Below are positions 1-5,639 of a DNA stretch of 5,996 nt, one piece after another. Position numbers and translations under genes: made by a program. The DNA is from Betaproteobacteria bacterium (GTDB lineage Bacteria; Pseudomonadota; Gammaproteobacteria; Burkholderiales; CAIKXV01). A model generated the notes under the pieces. It ran no database searches, was not told the DNA's origin, and saw only the letters and a program-made list of their open reading frames with translations. Numbering within the stretch: the first letter of the stretch is position 1; each line of letters opens with the position of its first letter. Location: assembly GCA_947456915.1 (NCBI GenBank), contig CANGUQ010000252.1, positions 1-5,996 on the forward strand, in the 5' to 3' direction.

Positions 1-623
1 CGCACGCAGTGACCGAACTCCGCCTCCTGTGGCGCGGAACTGTTCGAGCCCAGCGGCCAGCCAGCCGTCTGCACGTTGTGACCATCGGGCGGCAGGCCAT
101 CCGCCCAGATCCATACGCGCTGGGGCAGGCATGACCAGAGCGCAAAGAACGCGATCGACCGCGTGCTCCAGGTCTCGTCGGGCTGCAGGGGCGCGTTCAC
201 CCGCAGACTGCGCTCGCGCTGAACGCGCGCCGTGTCCCACGGAAACCAGCGCGCCATCTGTCGGGCGATATCGGAAGGACGCTCGGCGACCAGCACCGTG
301 TCGAGCCGGGCAGCCAGTTGCACCGCGGCCCATCGCTCCCGGAAGAGACGCTGCGCGAGGTCCGGCGCTGCGAGCAGACGCTGCAGGTTCTCCGGGGATG
401 CGGCCTGCGGCCGGAACGCGACACGATCGTCTGCACGCAGTTCGCTGTAGGCCCGGAGTTCCTTCACGACCGCTGCGGGCGCGGGGTCGTCCGCAAGGGG
501 CGCAGCCTCGGGCGGCGGAGAGGGCGCGTCGGCCGCCCGCGCGCAAGCGACGAGCAGGAGCAGGCACATCGACACCCAGCGCAGCGCGACGAATCCGGAA
601 CGGCGGCGTGGCAGCGTCTTCAT
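1..623 (-). CDS. Putative exported lipoprotein of unknown function (3' end outside window)
   Basis: The reading frame opens with ATG at 623-621 and stays open to base 1, giving about 207 residues without a stop, so the C-terminus lies outside the window. The N-terminus is a clear export signal: a basic stretch (RRR at residues 6-8), a hydrophobic run (about 16-26) and a lipobox-like LVAC ending at Cys27. A signal peptidase I site (ARA before Ala31) is a possible alternative. A Pro/Ala-rich linker (about 32-52) follows, then a globular part with several Trp residues (FPWD, WSTRS, WIWAD). I recognise no family. No good Shine-Dalgarno precedes the ATG; the start rests on the signal peptide. The 195 bases separating it from the upstream Bug gene (624-818) hold nothing convincing beyond a weak 5-bp hairpin at 714-727, so read-through from the operon is possible but not shown. 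Confidence 0.7.
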   Translation of the reverse strand, partial: MKTLPRRRSGFVALRWVSMCLLLLVACARAADAPSPPPEAAPLADDPAPAAVVKELRAYSELRADDRVAFRPQAASPENLQRLLAAPDLAQRLFRERWAAVQLAARLDTVLVAERPSDIARQMARWFPWDTARVQRERSLRVNAPLQPDETWSTRSIAFFALWSCLPQRVWIWADGLPPDGHNVQTAGWPLGSNSSAPQEAEFGHCV

Positions 624-818
624 GTCAGAGCAGGAAGCAGCCGAGGGCGCGTGGGTCTGCAACGATTCGCGGGGTGTCGCGTTCCCCCGAGCCGGCTCGC
701 ACCTGCGCGGCGAGCCCGCCGACGGGCAGCGGCGCGTCGGGCGTCGGTTGCGTGGGGAAGACGACTCGACGCGGGCATGCGGTCGCCTGCCATCCGGACA
801 GCGAGGGCTGCACCGACG

Positions 819-1823
819 TCAGTCGGCGGTGATCTTCGCCGCGCGGATGAGCTTTCCCCAGCGCAGTACCTCGGCCGCGATGAAGGCCTGCGCCTGCTCC
901 GGCGAACTCGGCCATGGCTCGGTCCCGAGCGAGATCAGGCGTTCCTGGATCGCTGGTGTCCTGAGTATGGCCGTCATGTCCTGGTTCAGCCGTGCGACCA
1001 CCGATGCCGGCGCGCCTGCCGGCGCGAGGAACGCGTACCAGCCGGTCACGTTGAAGCCTGGCAACCCGTCCTCGGCTATCGTCGGGACGTCCGCCGCGAA
1101 TGCGGCGCGCCTGGCGCTTGACACAGCCAACCCTCTCAGCTTTCCGGCGCGGACCTGAGGCATCGTCTGCACCACCGTTCCGAAGATCATCGGCACGTTG
1201 CCGGACATCACATCGACCATGGCAGGCCCGCCGCCCTTGTACGGCACGTGGAGCATTTCCACCCCTGCCGTACGCTTGAAGAGCTCTCCTGCAAGGTGGT
1301 TGGTCGAACCCACACCGCTGGAGGCATACGAGACCCTGCCGGGATTCGCCCGCGAATAGGCGATCAGCTCCTTCACGCTCTGCACCGGCACGGCAGGATG
1401 GACCGCGAGGACGAACGGAAACGAGATGGCCATCGTGATCGCACGGAAATCACGCAGCGGATCGTAGTTCACCCTGGAATACAGGGTCGGGTTGATCGCG
1501 TGGGAGGCCGAAGCGGTCATGATCGTGTAGCCATCCGGCGCCGACCTTGCCGTGAGCTCCGTTCCCAGCATCGTGCCGGCGCCCGGCCGGTTGTCGATCA
1601 TGACCGGCTGTCCGAGTCGTTCGGAAAGCGCCGGACCCACGATGCGTGCGGTCGCGTCGGTGCCACCGCCGGGCGCGAACGGGACGATGATGCGAATGGG
1701 GCGGGATGGGAAGGTTTCCGCTGCATGCACGGGCGCGCTCGCCATGCCCGCGAGTGGCAGAAGCGACAGGCCCAGCCTCAGGCCCGTGCAGGTCTTCACG
1801 CAAGCATCAGATGTGCGCTTCAC
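819..1823 (-). CDS. Bug/TctC family periplasmic solute-binding protein
   Basis: This encodes a 334-residue protein of the Bug (Bordetella uptake gene)/TctC family, the extracytoplasmic binding component of tripartite tricarboxylate transporters, which usually binds small carboxylates or related organic acids. Residues 1-34 form a signal peptide with a hydrophobic core at about 15-30 and likely cleavage after VHA34. The mature protein begins with the family hallmark FPSRPIRIIVPFAPGGGTD (about 38-56). It continues with DNRPGAG (77-83), PDGYT (96-100), a YDPLRDF-type motif (120-126), RANPG (158-162), HVPYKGGGPA (192-201) and AGKLRGLAV (226-234). The length is normal for the family. The start is GTG; its first bases overlap the stop of the upstream gene (GTGA), and a perfect AGGAGG lies 10 bases upstream. 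No TctA or TctB membrane subunit is visible, as is common for orphan Bug genes. The ligand cannot be read from the sequence; co-transcription with AtuA-type genes hints at a substrate of that pathway. Confidence 0.95.
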   Translation of the reverse strand: MKRTSDACVKTCTGLRLGLSLLPLAGMASAPVHAAETFPSRPIRIIVPFAPGGGTDATARIVGPALSERLGQPVMIDNRPGAGTMLGTELTARSAPDGYTIMTASASHAINPTLYSRVNYDPLRDFRAITMAISFPFVLAVHPAVPVQSVKELIAYSRANPGRVSYASSGVGSTNHLAGELFKRTAGVEMLHVPYKGGGPAMVDVMSGNVPMIFGTVVQTMPQVRAGKLRGLAVSSARRAAFAADVPTIAEDGLPGFNVTGWYAFLAPAGAPASVVARLNQDMTAILRTPAIQERLISLGTEPWPSSPEQAQAFIAAEVLRWGKLIRAAKITAD

Positions 1824-2209
1824 GACTTCGCTTCCTCCTGCGGTTCCGCCACCGGGCGGCGCCCCTTGAGCATGAGCTCCGCCGCGATGTCATCCGGCAC
1901 GTCCACGCGCATCGACAGGATGAGCGCCGAGTACGACTTGCCGTGGGGATCGAGCGAAAGCGAACGCGTCACGCCGCCGCCCAGCGCGCCCTCGAGCACG
2001 AAGTTCATCGCATCCAGGTTCGGCAGGACATGGCGCGTGACGGGACCGGTCGCGATGCTTCCGAAATGCGCCTTCACGCGTTGCGCCGTGACGTGCCGCA
2101 GGATGATCGGAAAGTACTGCGGCTCATAGGCGATCACGCCGATGTTGCTCGTGTTTCCCTTGTCCCCGGCGCGGGCGTGCGCGAGTTCGCGCAGGTAGAA
2201 CGTCTTCAC
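1820..2209 (-). CDS. AtuA-like small partner protein (ferredoxin-fold-like C-terminal domain)
   Basis: This encodes a 129-residue cytoplasmic protein matching the small domain that accompanies AtuA/DUF1446 proteins, either fused to their C-terminus or encoded by the next gene. The diagnostic N-terminal motif is LRELAHARAGDKGNTSNIG (about residues 6-24), followed by a helix with ILRHVTAQRVKAHF and a middle segment containing LEGALGGGVTRSL. The C-terminal tail is charged (EPQEEAKS). I place the start at GTG 2209-2207 because the family motif begins within a few residues of it, it overlaps the AtuA stop as GTGA, and a GGAGG lies just upstream. An ATG-like start at 2263 would add 18 non-conserved residues and a 58-base overlap. 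Its biochemical role is not established; presence as a separate gene directly after the large subunit suggests a stable complex with it. Confidence 0.88.
   Translation of the reverse strand: MKTFYLRELAHARAGDKGNTSNIGVIAYEPQYFPIILRHVTAQRVKAHFGSIATGPVTRHVLPNLDAMNFVLEGALGGGVTRSLSLDPHGKSYSALILSMRVDVPDDIAAELMLKGRRPVAEPQEEAKS
1834..1839 (-). promoter_or_regulatory. Ribosome binding site of the Bug gene
   Basis: On the minus strand this is a perfect AGGAGG ending 10 bases before the GTG at 1823-1821. It lies inside the 3' end of the upstream small-subunit gene and supports this GTG over the internal GTG eight codons later. Confidence 0.7.
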
Positions 2210-3585
2210 GCCACCTCCGCGATGATGACTTCCGGCGTGATTGCCGATCGCGGAACGAGGCACGAGTGGATCGCCAGCACCTCGCGCACGTGCTTGCGCG
2301 GCAGTGACGACATGCCGGGACCCTTGCTGACCAGCGTCTCGACCTCGTTCGCGAGCCTGGTGGCGTCGTTCCTGTTGCGGCTGCGCCCGGCGAAACGAAG
2401 CCGGACCTCGTAGGGCGGCTCCTTCGGGAGCAACGATGCATCGCCGTGCAGCGAATTCAGGCCGATGTAGTCGACGCGAAGCTCGTCGAGCTGGATGCCG
2501 CAGATCTTCAGCCGCTCGCGGGCCACGTGCTCGGCGAGCCGTGCCCGCTCGAGGGCGCCCAGGCCCGCGAAAGTGAGCTCGCCCTCGCCGATCCAGCCTT
2601 CCTTGACGCCGATCGAAACCTTCAGATCGGCCGGGCGTGCCCGGCCGCGACCGCCGCTGATGCGCACGCGATCCTTGCCTGTTTCCTGCAGCGCCACGTC
2701 GGTGAAATCGACGATGACGTCAGGGGTGATGTAGGACGCAGGGTCCCCGATCTCGTACAGCAACTGCTCGGTGCAGATCGCGCGGTTCACGACTCCACCC
2801 GTGCCTTCGAGCTTGGTGACGATGATCGTGCCATCGCGCTCCACCTCCAGTATCGGATAGCCGAGGTTCGCCAGGTCCGGCACGTCCTTGTAGCCGGGAT
2901 CGGCATAGTACGCGCCCGAAACATTGGCGCCGCACTCGACCATGTCCGCGCCGGAGGTGCCCCTGGCGAGCGTGTCCCAGTCGTCGTCGCGCCAGCCGAA
3001 TTCGTGCATCATCGGTGCGAGGAACAGCGAGCAGTCCCCGCAGCGCCCGGTGATCACGATGTCCGCGCCGCGCGCGAGCGCCTCCACCATCGGGTCCGCG
3101 CCCAGGTAGGCATTCGCCGACACGATCTCCCCCTCGATCGTGGAGAGTGGCTGCCCGGTTTCCATGATGCGCAGGGTCGCGGCGTGCCGCAGGCAGTACT
3201 CGAGTACGTCATCGCCCAGGACGGTGGCCACGCGCATGGTGCCCAGCCCGAGTTCCCGGATGAGTTGCGCCGTGCGTCGCGCAGCGCCGCGCGGATTGGC
3301 GGCGCCCATGTTGGTCACGATGCGCGTCCCGTTGCGCTTGCAGTGAGGCAGCACGCCGCGAAAACGCGCTTCCATGAGTTCGTTGAATCCCGCCTCGGGA
3401 TCCTTGAGCCGCTCCAGTTGCGCCGCAGCGACCGTACGCTCGGCCAGGGTCTCGTACACGAGGTAATCGAGGGTGCCCCGCGCAACGAGGTCGACGGCCG
3501 GCTCGACGCGGTCCCCCGCGTAGCTTGAACCGCAGCCGATGCGCAGCGTGCGCTGGCGCATTCCGGGAGCTTCTGACTGACTCAT
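2206..3585 (-). CDS. AtuA/DUF1446 family acyclic terpene utilisation-type protein
   Basis: This encodes a 459-residue soluble protein of the AtuA (DUF1446) family, named after the first gene of the citronellol/geraniol degradation cluster of Pseudomonas. The exact reaction of AtuA is unknown. Family landmarks appear in order: IGCGSSYAGDR (about 16-26), YLVYETLAERT (41-51), a TNMGAANPRG motif (91-100), ITGRCGDCSLFLAP (178-191) with HEFGW (194-198), ECGANVSG (217-224), DLANLGYPILEV (237-248), a VTKLEGTGGVVN segment (256-267), EQLLYEIGDPASYITPDV (273-290) and VRISGGRGR (307-315). This is the large-domain-only form, with the small domain encoded by the next gene. Start at ATG 3585-3583; an alternative ATG at 3561 (residue 9) is equally possible because neither has a strong Shine-Dalgarno. 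Its company with a Bug binding protein, rather than with the atu acyl-CoA enzymes, means a true terpene role is not shown; carboxylate catabolism is as likely. Confidence 0.92.
   Translation of the reverse strand: MSQSEAPGMRQRTLRIGCGSSYAGDRVEPAVDLVARGTLDYLVYETLAERTVAAAQLERLKDPEAGFNELMEARFRGVLPHCKRNGTRIVTNMGAANPRGAARRTAQLIRELGLGTMRVATVLGDDVLEYCLRHAATLRIMETGQPLSTIEGEIVSANAYLGADPMVEALARGADIVITGRCGDCSLFLAPMMHEFGWRDDDWDTLARGTSGADMVECGANVSGAYYADPGYKDVPDLANLGYPILEVERDGTIIVTKLEGTGGVVNRAICTEQLLYEIGDPASYITPDVIVDFTDVALQETGKDRVRISGGRGRARPADLKVSIGVKEGWIGEGELTFAGLGALERARLAEHVARERLKICGIQLDELRVDYIGLNSLHGDASLLPKEPPYEVRLRFAGRSRNRNDATRLANEVETLVSKGPGMSSLPRKHVREVLAIHSCLVPRSAITPEVIIAEVA
2214..2218 (-). promoter_or_regulatory. 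Ribosome binding site deciding the GTG start of the small AtuA-like gene
   Basis: The minus strand reads GGAGG here, with a short 4-base spacer to the GTG at 2209-2207. The spacing is tighter than ideal, but together with the GTGA stop/start overlap it fits translational coupling to the AtuA-family gene. Confidence 0.5.
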
Positions 3586-3883
3586 GGCATGTCCGCGCTT
3601 CGAAGAGTTGAACAGGATGGCGATGGCCCGATCACGGTCTGCAACGGGACGCGACGCGATCCAAGACTACAGCCTTGCAATGCTCGGGCCAAGCCGTGGC
3701 AAGCGGCACTCGGGCAAGCATCGACCCTTGAAACCCGGCCGGGCCGGACCAGATGACCCTCGAATCCCTCGTCCGCACCCGCGCCCCGATCGTCGAGCGC
3801 AACACGCCCCATCCCGCGCCCGCAACGCCTGCGCCGAATCTCCGCTGCGGCCTCCGATAACCTCGCAGCGCCTGACCTCTGCC
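3586..3883. other. Gene-free stretch upstream of the AtuA-Bug operon
   Basis: About 300 bases without a supportable gene. It should contain the operon's promoter (one weak candidate at 3664-3692). Open frames on both strands look like GC-rich shadows. The only coding-like trace is a short plus-strand frame at 3753-3860 beginning MTLESLVRTRAPIVER. Its third positions are GC-rich at first, but it ends after 35 codons and matches nothing I know. Confidence 0.4.
3664..3692 (-). promoter_or_regulatory. Weak sigma70-like promoter candidate for the AtuA-Bug operon
   Basis: On the minus strand TTGGCC (3692-3687) and TAGTCT (3669-3664) are separated by 17 bases and lie about 80 bases upstream of the AtuA-family start. 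The match is four of six at -35 and three of six at -10, so it is only a candidate. No operator-like palindrome was identified next to it. Confidence 0.2.
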
Positions 3884-4098
3884 TCACACCGCTGACTCAC
3901 CCGGCGCTGCGCGAGCCGAATGCAGCGCTCGCTGCGGTTGCGCCCTGCCCGATGCGCTCAGCGTCAGCCGATCCTGCGCCAGCGGCGCCCGGCTCACGTA
4001 CCGGCACAACCGCTCGAGCTTCGCGCGCTGGCCGGGCCTGATCGAACGCGATCCGCCACGTGATGCAATGGCCGATCAGCTCATCGAGCGATACGGCC
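3884..4098 (-). pseudogene. Remnant of an IS91-type (Y2) transposase gene, frameshifted and internally deleted
   Basis: Two pieces of a Y2-type IS91 transposase lie on the minus strand in different frames. The upstream piece (about 4098-4046) reads SLDELIGHCITWRIAF, close to the family's LIGHCITYRIA motif. Ten bases later, in another frame, 4036-3944 reads PGQRAKLERLCRYVSR followed by APLAQDRLTLSASGR, the signature LERLCRYVSRPP block. In intact family members as I remember them, these two blocks are about 45-50 residues apart, joined by a KVFTLQT and an SLHAG motif. Here that stretch is missing, so roughly 140 bases were lost. After SGR the frame runs about 20 unrelated codons to TGA at 3886-3884; the expected KTPYRDGTTH block is absent. 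The N-terminal part, including the catalytic HUH and tyrosine region, is also absent. This is a dead relic, not a working element. Confidence 0.75.
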
Positions 4099-4195
4099 TG
4101 TACCGGCTCCCCGCTCAGCCACGCTGGCCAGCGGCGCGCTTGACGCCCGCACTCGCCAGCAGATGACCCGAGACCGCGGAAACCGCCATACGTCG

Positions 4196-4217
4196 GCAGG
4201 GGGCTCACGCCCCCTGC
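4196..4217. repeat. Perfect 9-bp hairpin (GCAGGGGGC / GCCCCCTGC)
   Basis: The arms GCAGGGGGC (4196-4204) and GCCCCCTGC (4209-4217) are perfect inverted repeats around a TCAC loop. It sits 15 bases beyond the 3' end of the PEP-CTERM gene on the minus strand, where it could slow or end transcription, but no T-run follows on either strand, so a classical intrinsic terminator is not supported. It could equally be a hairpin from the end of the neighbouring IS91 relic, since rolling-circle elements carry hairpins near their ends. Confidence 0.5.
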
Positions 4218-4231
4218 ACCCCCAAAAGGTC

Positions 4232-4981
4232 CTAAGCCTCCGAAGCGCCCAAGCGCCCACGTCGCCGCGTCATCACGCCCAGCAACGCCAGCCCTCCCGC
4301 CAGCAACGCTACGCTTCCAGGCACCGGTACCGCGGCGACGGTTACATCGCCGGGGCGAACCGCCCAGGCAAAGAACCCACCGCTCTGGCTGTCGTAGTCC
4401 TGGAGGCCGTCGAGGGTGTGGAAGTCCTACGCGTAATCAGCCGGAGACGGCGCATACGCCGTACCGGACCAGTACACGCCGGACTGCAGGTTCTTCACGA
4501 GGCCAACATCCTTCTGACCCCCATACGTCCCGTTGCCATTGACGCCGAAATCCGGCTGGACCGCTCCGCTCGCCGAGTAGTACCCCTTCAGCCCCAGGTT
4601 CACGTAGTACATGTACGACAGTTCCGAAAACGTACTCGTGATGTTGTAGCCGACATCCGTCGAACCGTTAAACGAGAAGCTGTAGTTCCACCCCGACGGC
4701 GTCCCGTCCACCGGAGTGTTCCTCGCCAGTCGCCAGCCGCTGCTGTAGCCGCCGTAATTCAGGTTGTTCGCCCACGTGTTCGCCTCACTCCAGGTCATCC
4801 GGCCGTCCGCGTTGTAGCCGCTCGTCTTCGCGTAGTTCGCATCCTGCAGCCACGTCACGTTCAGCACCGTGTCGTACAGCATCCCGCTGCCGCGATCCAC
4901 CAGACCCGCCTGCGCCTGCGGCACCGGCACGCACAGCGCAGCAACAAAGGCTCCCGTCACTACCTTGCACAGAGTGGACAT
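4232..4981 (-). pseudogene. PEP-CTERM exported protein (DUF1566-like), interrupted by one in-frame TAG
   Basis: The frame runs from ATG 4981-4979 to TAG 4234-4232 (249 codons plus stop), broken only by a TAG at 4429-4427 (codon 185). Residues 1-25 are a signal peptide ending QAQA. The mature part begins LVDRGSGMLYDTVLNVTWLQDANYA, typical of exported DUF1566/Lcl-like proteins, and continues with WSEANTWANNL (64-74), GYSSGWRL (79-86) and a near-terminal YWSGTAYAPSP. After the TAG, the same frame carries DFHTLDGLQ, FFAWAVRPGDV, then a PEP-CTERM-like tail: VPVPGS, a hydrophobic helix and RRRGR (about codons 218-245). That tail is the exosortase sorting signal for surface or matrix delivery. If TAG is read as stop, the 184-residue product lacks the sorting signal and would probably be released. 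A GAGG lies 7 bases before the ATG. Family members usually have Trp (YAWDF) at this point, and TGG to TAG is a single change at base 4428. The role is unknown, probably extracellular matrix or surface. Confidence 0.88.
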
Positions 4982-4988
4982 CGCTTTT

Positions 4989-4992
4989 CCTC
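4989..4992 (-). promoter_or_regulatory. Ribosome binding site of the PEP-CTERM gene
   Basis: The minus strand reads GAGG (within GATGAGGAAAAGCG), 7 bases before the ATG at 4981-4979. This supports that start and shows that the translation signals of the broken gene are still intact. Confidence 0.6.
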
Positions 4993-5058
4993 ATCAAGTA
5001 GTAAACCGTAACGCTACCCCAGAAGATCTCCTCGAGCAGTGACAATGTTGTGGACGCT

Positions 5059-5074
5059 TAGTCCAAAAGGACTA
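5059..5074. repeat. Small hairpin TAGTCC-AAAA-GGACTA beside the repeat cluster
   Basis: This is a perfect 6-bp inverted repeat (5059-5064 and 5069-5074) with an AAAA loop, directly next to the direct repeats that begin at 5078. It may be a recognition hairpin of a single-strand (Y1-type) mobile element, but no transposase gene is present to confirm this. Confidence 0.4.
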
Positions 5075-5077
5075 GCG

Positions 5078-5160
5078 CAATTCGGGGTCAGGTCTTGTCA
5101 ATTCGGGGTCATCAATTCGGGGTCAGGTCTTGAGTTTTGCAATGGGTCAGCAATTCGGGG
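5078..5160. repeat. Cluster of four short direct repeats with core CAATTCGGGG
   Basis: Two identical 20-base copies of caattcggggtcaggtcttg occur at 5078-5097 and 5113-5132. A 13-base version (caattcggggtca) lies between them at 5099-5111 and a 10-base remnant at 5151-5160. The cluster lies upstream of the PEP-CTERM gene, between it and the IS91/GMC debris. From memory, the complementary motif CAAGACCTGACCCC recurs near Y1-type (REP-associated) transposase genes in proteobacteria, which would make this a scar of such an element; that link is inference. Spacings of 21, 14 and 38 bases are irregular, so it is not a CRISPR array. Confidence 0.75.
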
Positions 5161-5189
5161 CTGCTCCCGGGTTCTGACCGAAGGCTCAC

Positions 5190-5360
5190 ATGGCCACCGT
5201 CGAGGCCACGCTGAAGGCCTTCGCCCTCGACCATGCGCCGGCCCGCATGCAGGCCGCAGAGACTCGAATACCCGCCGGCCTGCGCCGCACCGCTGCGCCC
5301 TTCCCTCTCGCCCTGCGCGGCCACTGTCTGCAGCGTGAACACCTTCTGCCCCGCGCGCGG
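5190..5360 (-). pseudogene. Second IS91-type transposase fragment (GQKVFTLQT / LHAG block)
   Basis: On the minus strand PRAGQKVFTLQTVAA (about 5361-5317) closely resembles the GRKVFTLQTLPA motif that follows LIGHCITYRIA in IS91-type Y2 transposases. About 20 codons later the same frame reads GLHAG (5255-5241), at the spacing where the family has FSLHAG. The segments between and after these motifs are diverged, and I see no catalytic region. This block is the one absent from the remnant at 3884-4098. The fragment is fused in frame behind the GMC oxidoreductase fragment, with about 100 unexplained bases between them. The KVFTLQT motif is convincing; the outer limits are guesses. Confidence 0.5.
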
Positions 5361-5462
5361 GCGGCGGCATGCATCGCGTATAGCCCGGAAGCAGGCAGGA
5401 ACCTGGCAGCCTATTCGGTGGCCTCCTGGAACACGCTCCTGGGTCGAGGTGCCAGTGCAGCC

Positions 5463-5639
5463 CGGGGCGCTGGTGTTGCCGCTGGTGATCATCGGCATCA
5501 CGCCGGCATCGACCACCCGCAGTCCGCGCACGCCGCGCACCCGAAGGTGCGAATCGACCACCGCCATCGGGTCGTCTGCCCGGCCCATCCGGATGGTGCC
5601 GACCGGGTGAAAGATGGTGACCGGCGTCGTGCATCCCAA
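5463..5639 (-). pseudogene. C-terminal fragment of a GMC oxidoreductase gene (choline dehydrogenase-like)
   Basis: About 55 codons match the C-terminal substrate/FAD-binding part of glucose-methanol-choline oxidoreductases. The fragment shows IFHPVGTIRMG, with the conserved catalytic-type His of the HPVGT motif, then DDPMAVVDSHLRVRGV, GLRVVDAGVMP and ITSGNTSAP. In intact enzymes the last block leads into TIMIAEK and about 20 more residues. Here the match stops after SAP at 5463 and the following codons are unrelated. Upstream, a TAA in frame at 5648-5646 cuts the frame only about seven codons before the HPVGT motif, so some 450-500 N-terminal residues, including the FAD-binding Rossmann motif, are missing. 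The fragment cannot make an active enzyme. Its 5' edge touches the truncated Bug gene on the opposite strand. Confidence 0.88.

Noticed and set aside
714..727. Terminator after the Bug gene
   Set aside because: The stem is only 5 bp (GCCCG/CGGGC) with no T-run, which is expected by chance in such GC-rich DNA.
29..1158. Long overlapping plus-strand open frames in the first 1.2 kb
   Set aside because: They are rich in Arg, Ala and Ser with no domains, and lie antisense to the lipoprotein and Bug genes, which have clear signal peptides and family motifs. They are GC-driven shadows.
2446..3528. 360-codon plus-strand open frame opposite the AtuA-family gene
   Set aside because: The minus strand encodes a full-length recognised family member here; the plus frame has low-complexity Arg/Ala/Val/Asp composition and no motifs.
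4427..4429. Pyrrolysine-coding TAG
   Set aside because: The family has Trp at this position, no pylTSBCD genes are in the window and the host looks like a betaproteobacterium; a point mutation or read error is far simpler.
4163..5011. 282-codon plus-strand open frame opposite the PEP-CTERM gene
   Set aside because: It is His/Arg/Val-rich without motifs and exactly antisense to a gene with signal peptide, family blocks and sorting tail.
5078..5160. CRISPR-like array
   Set aside because: Repeat copies differ in length, are spaced by 1-18 bases without unique spacers, and no cas genes are present.
5190..5460. Plus-strand frame beginning MATVEATLKAFALDHAPARM with a GAAGG five bases upstream
   Set aside because: Its first codons look coding, but it shows no recognisable family, loses coding character after about 24 codons, and is opposite the KVFTLQT-type IS91 fragment.
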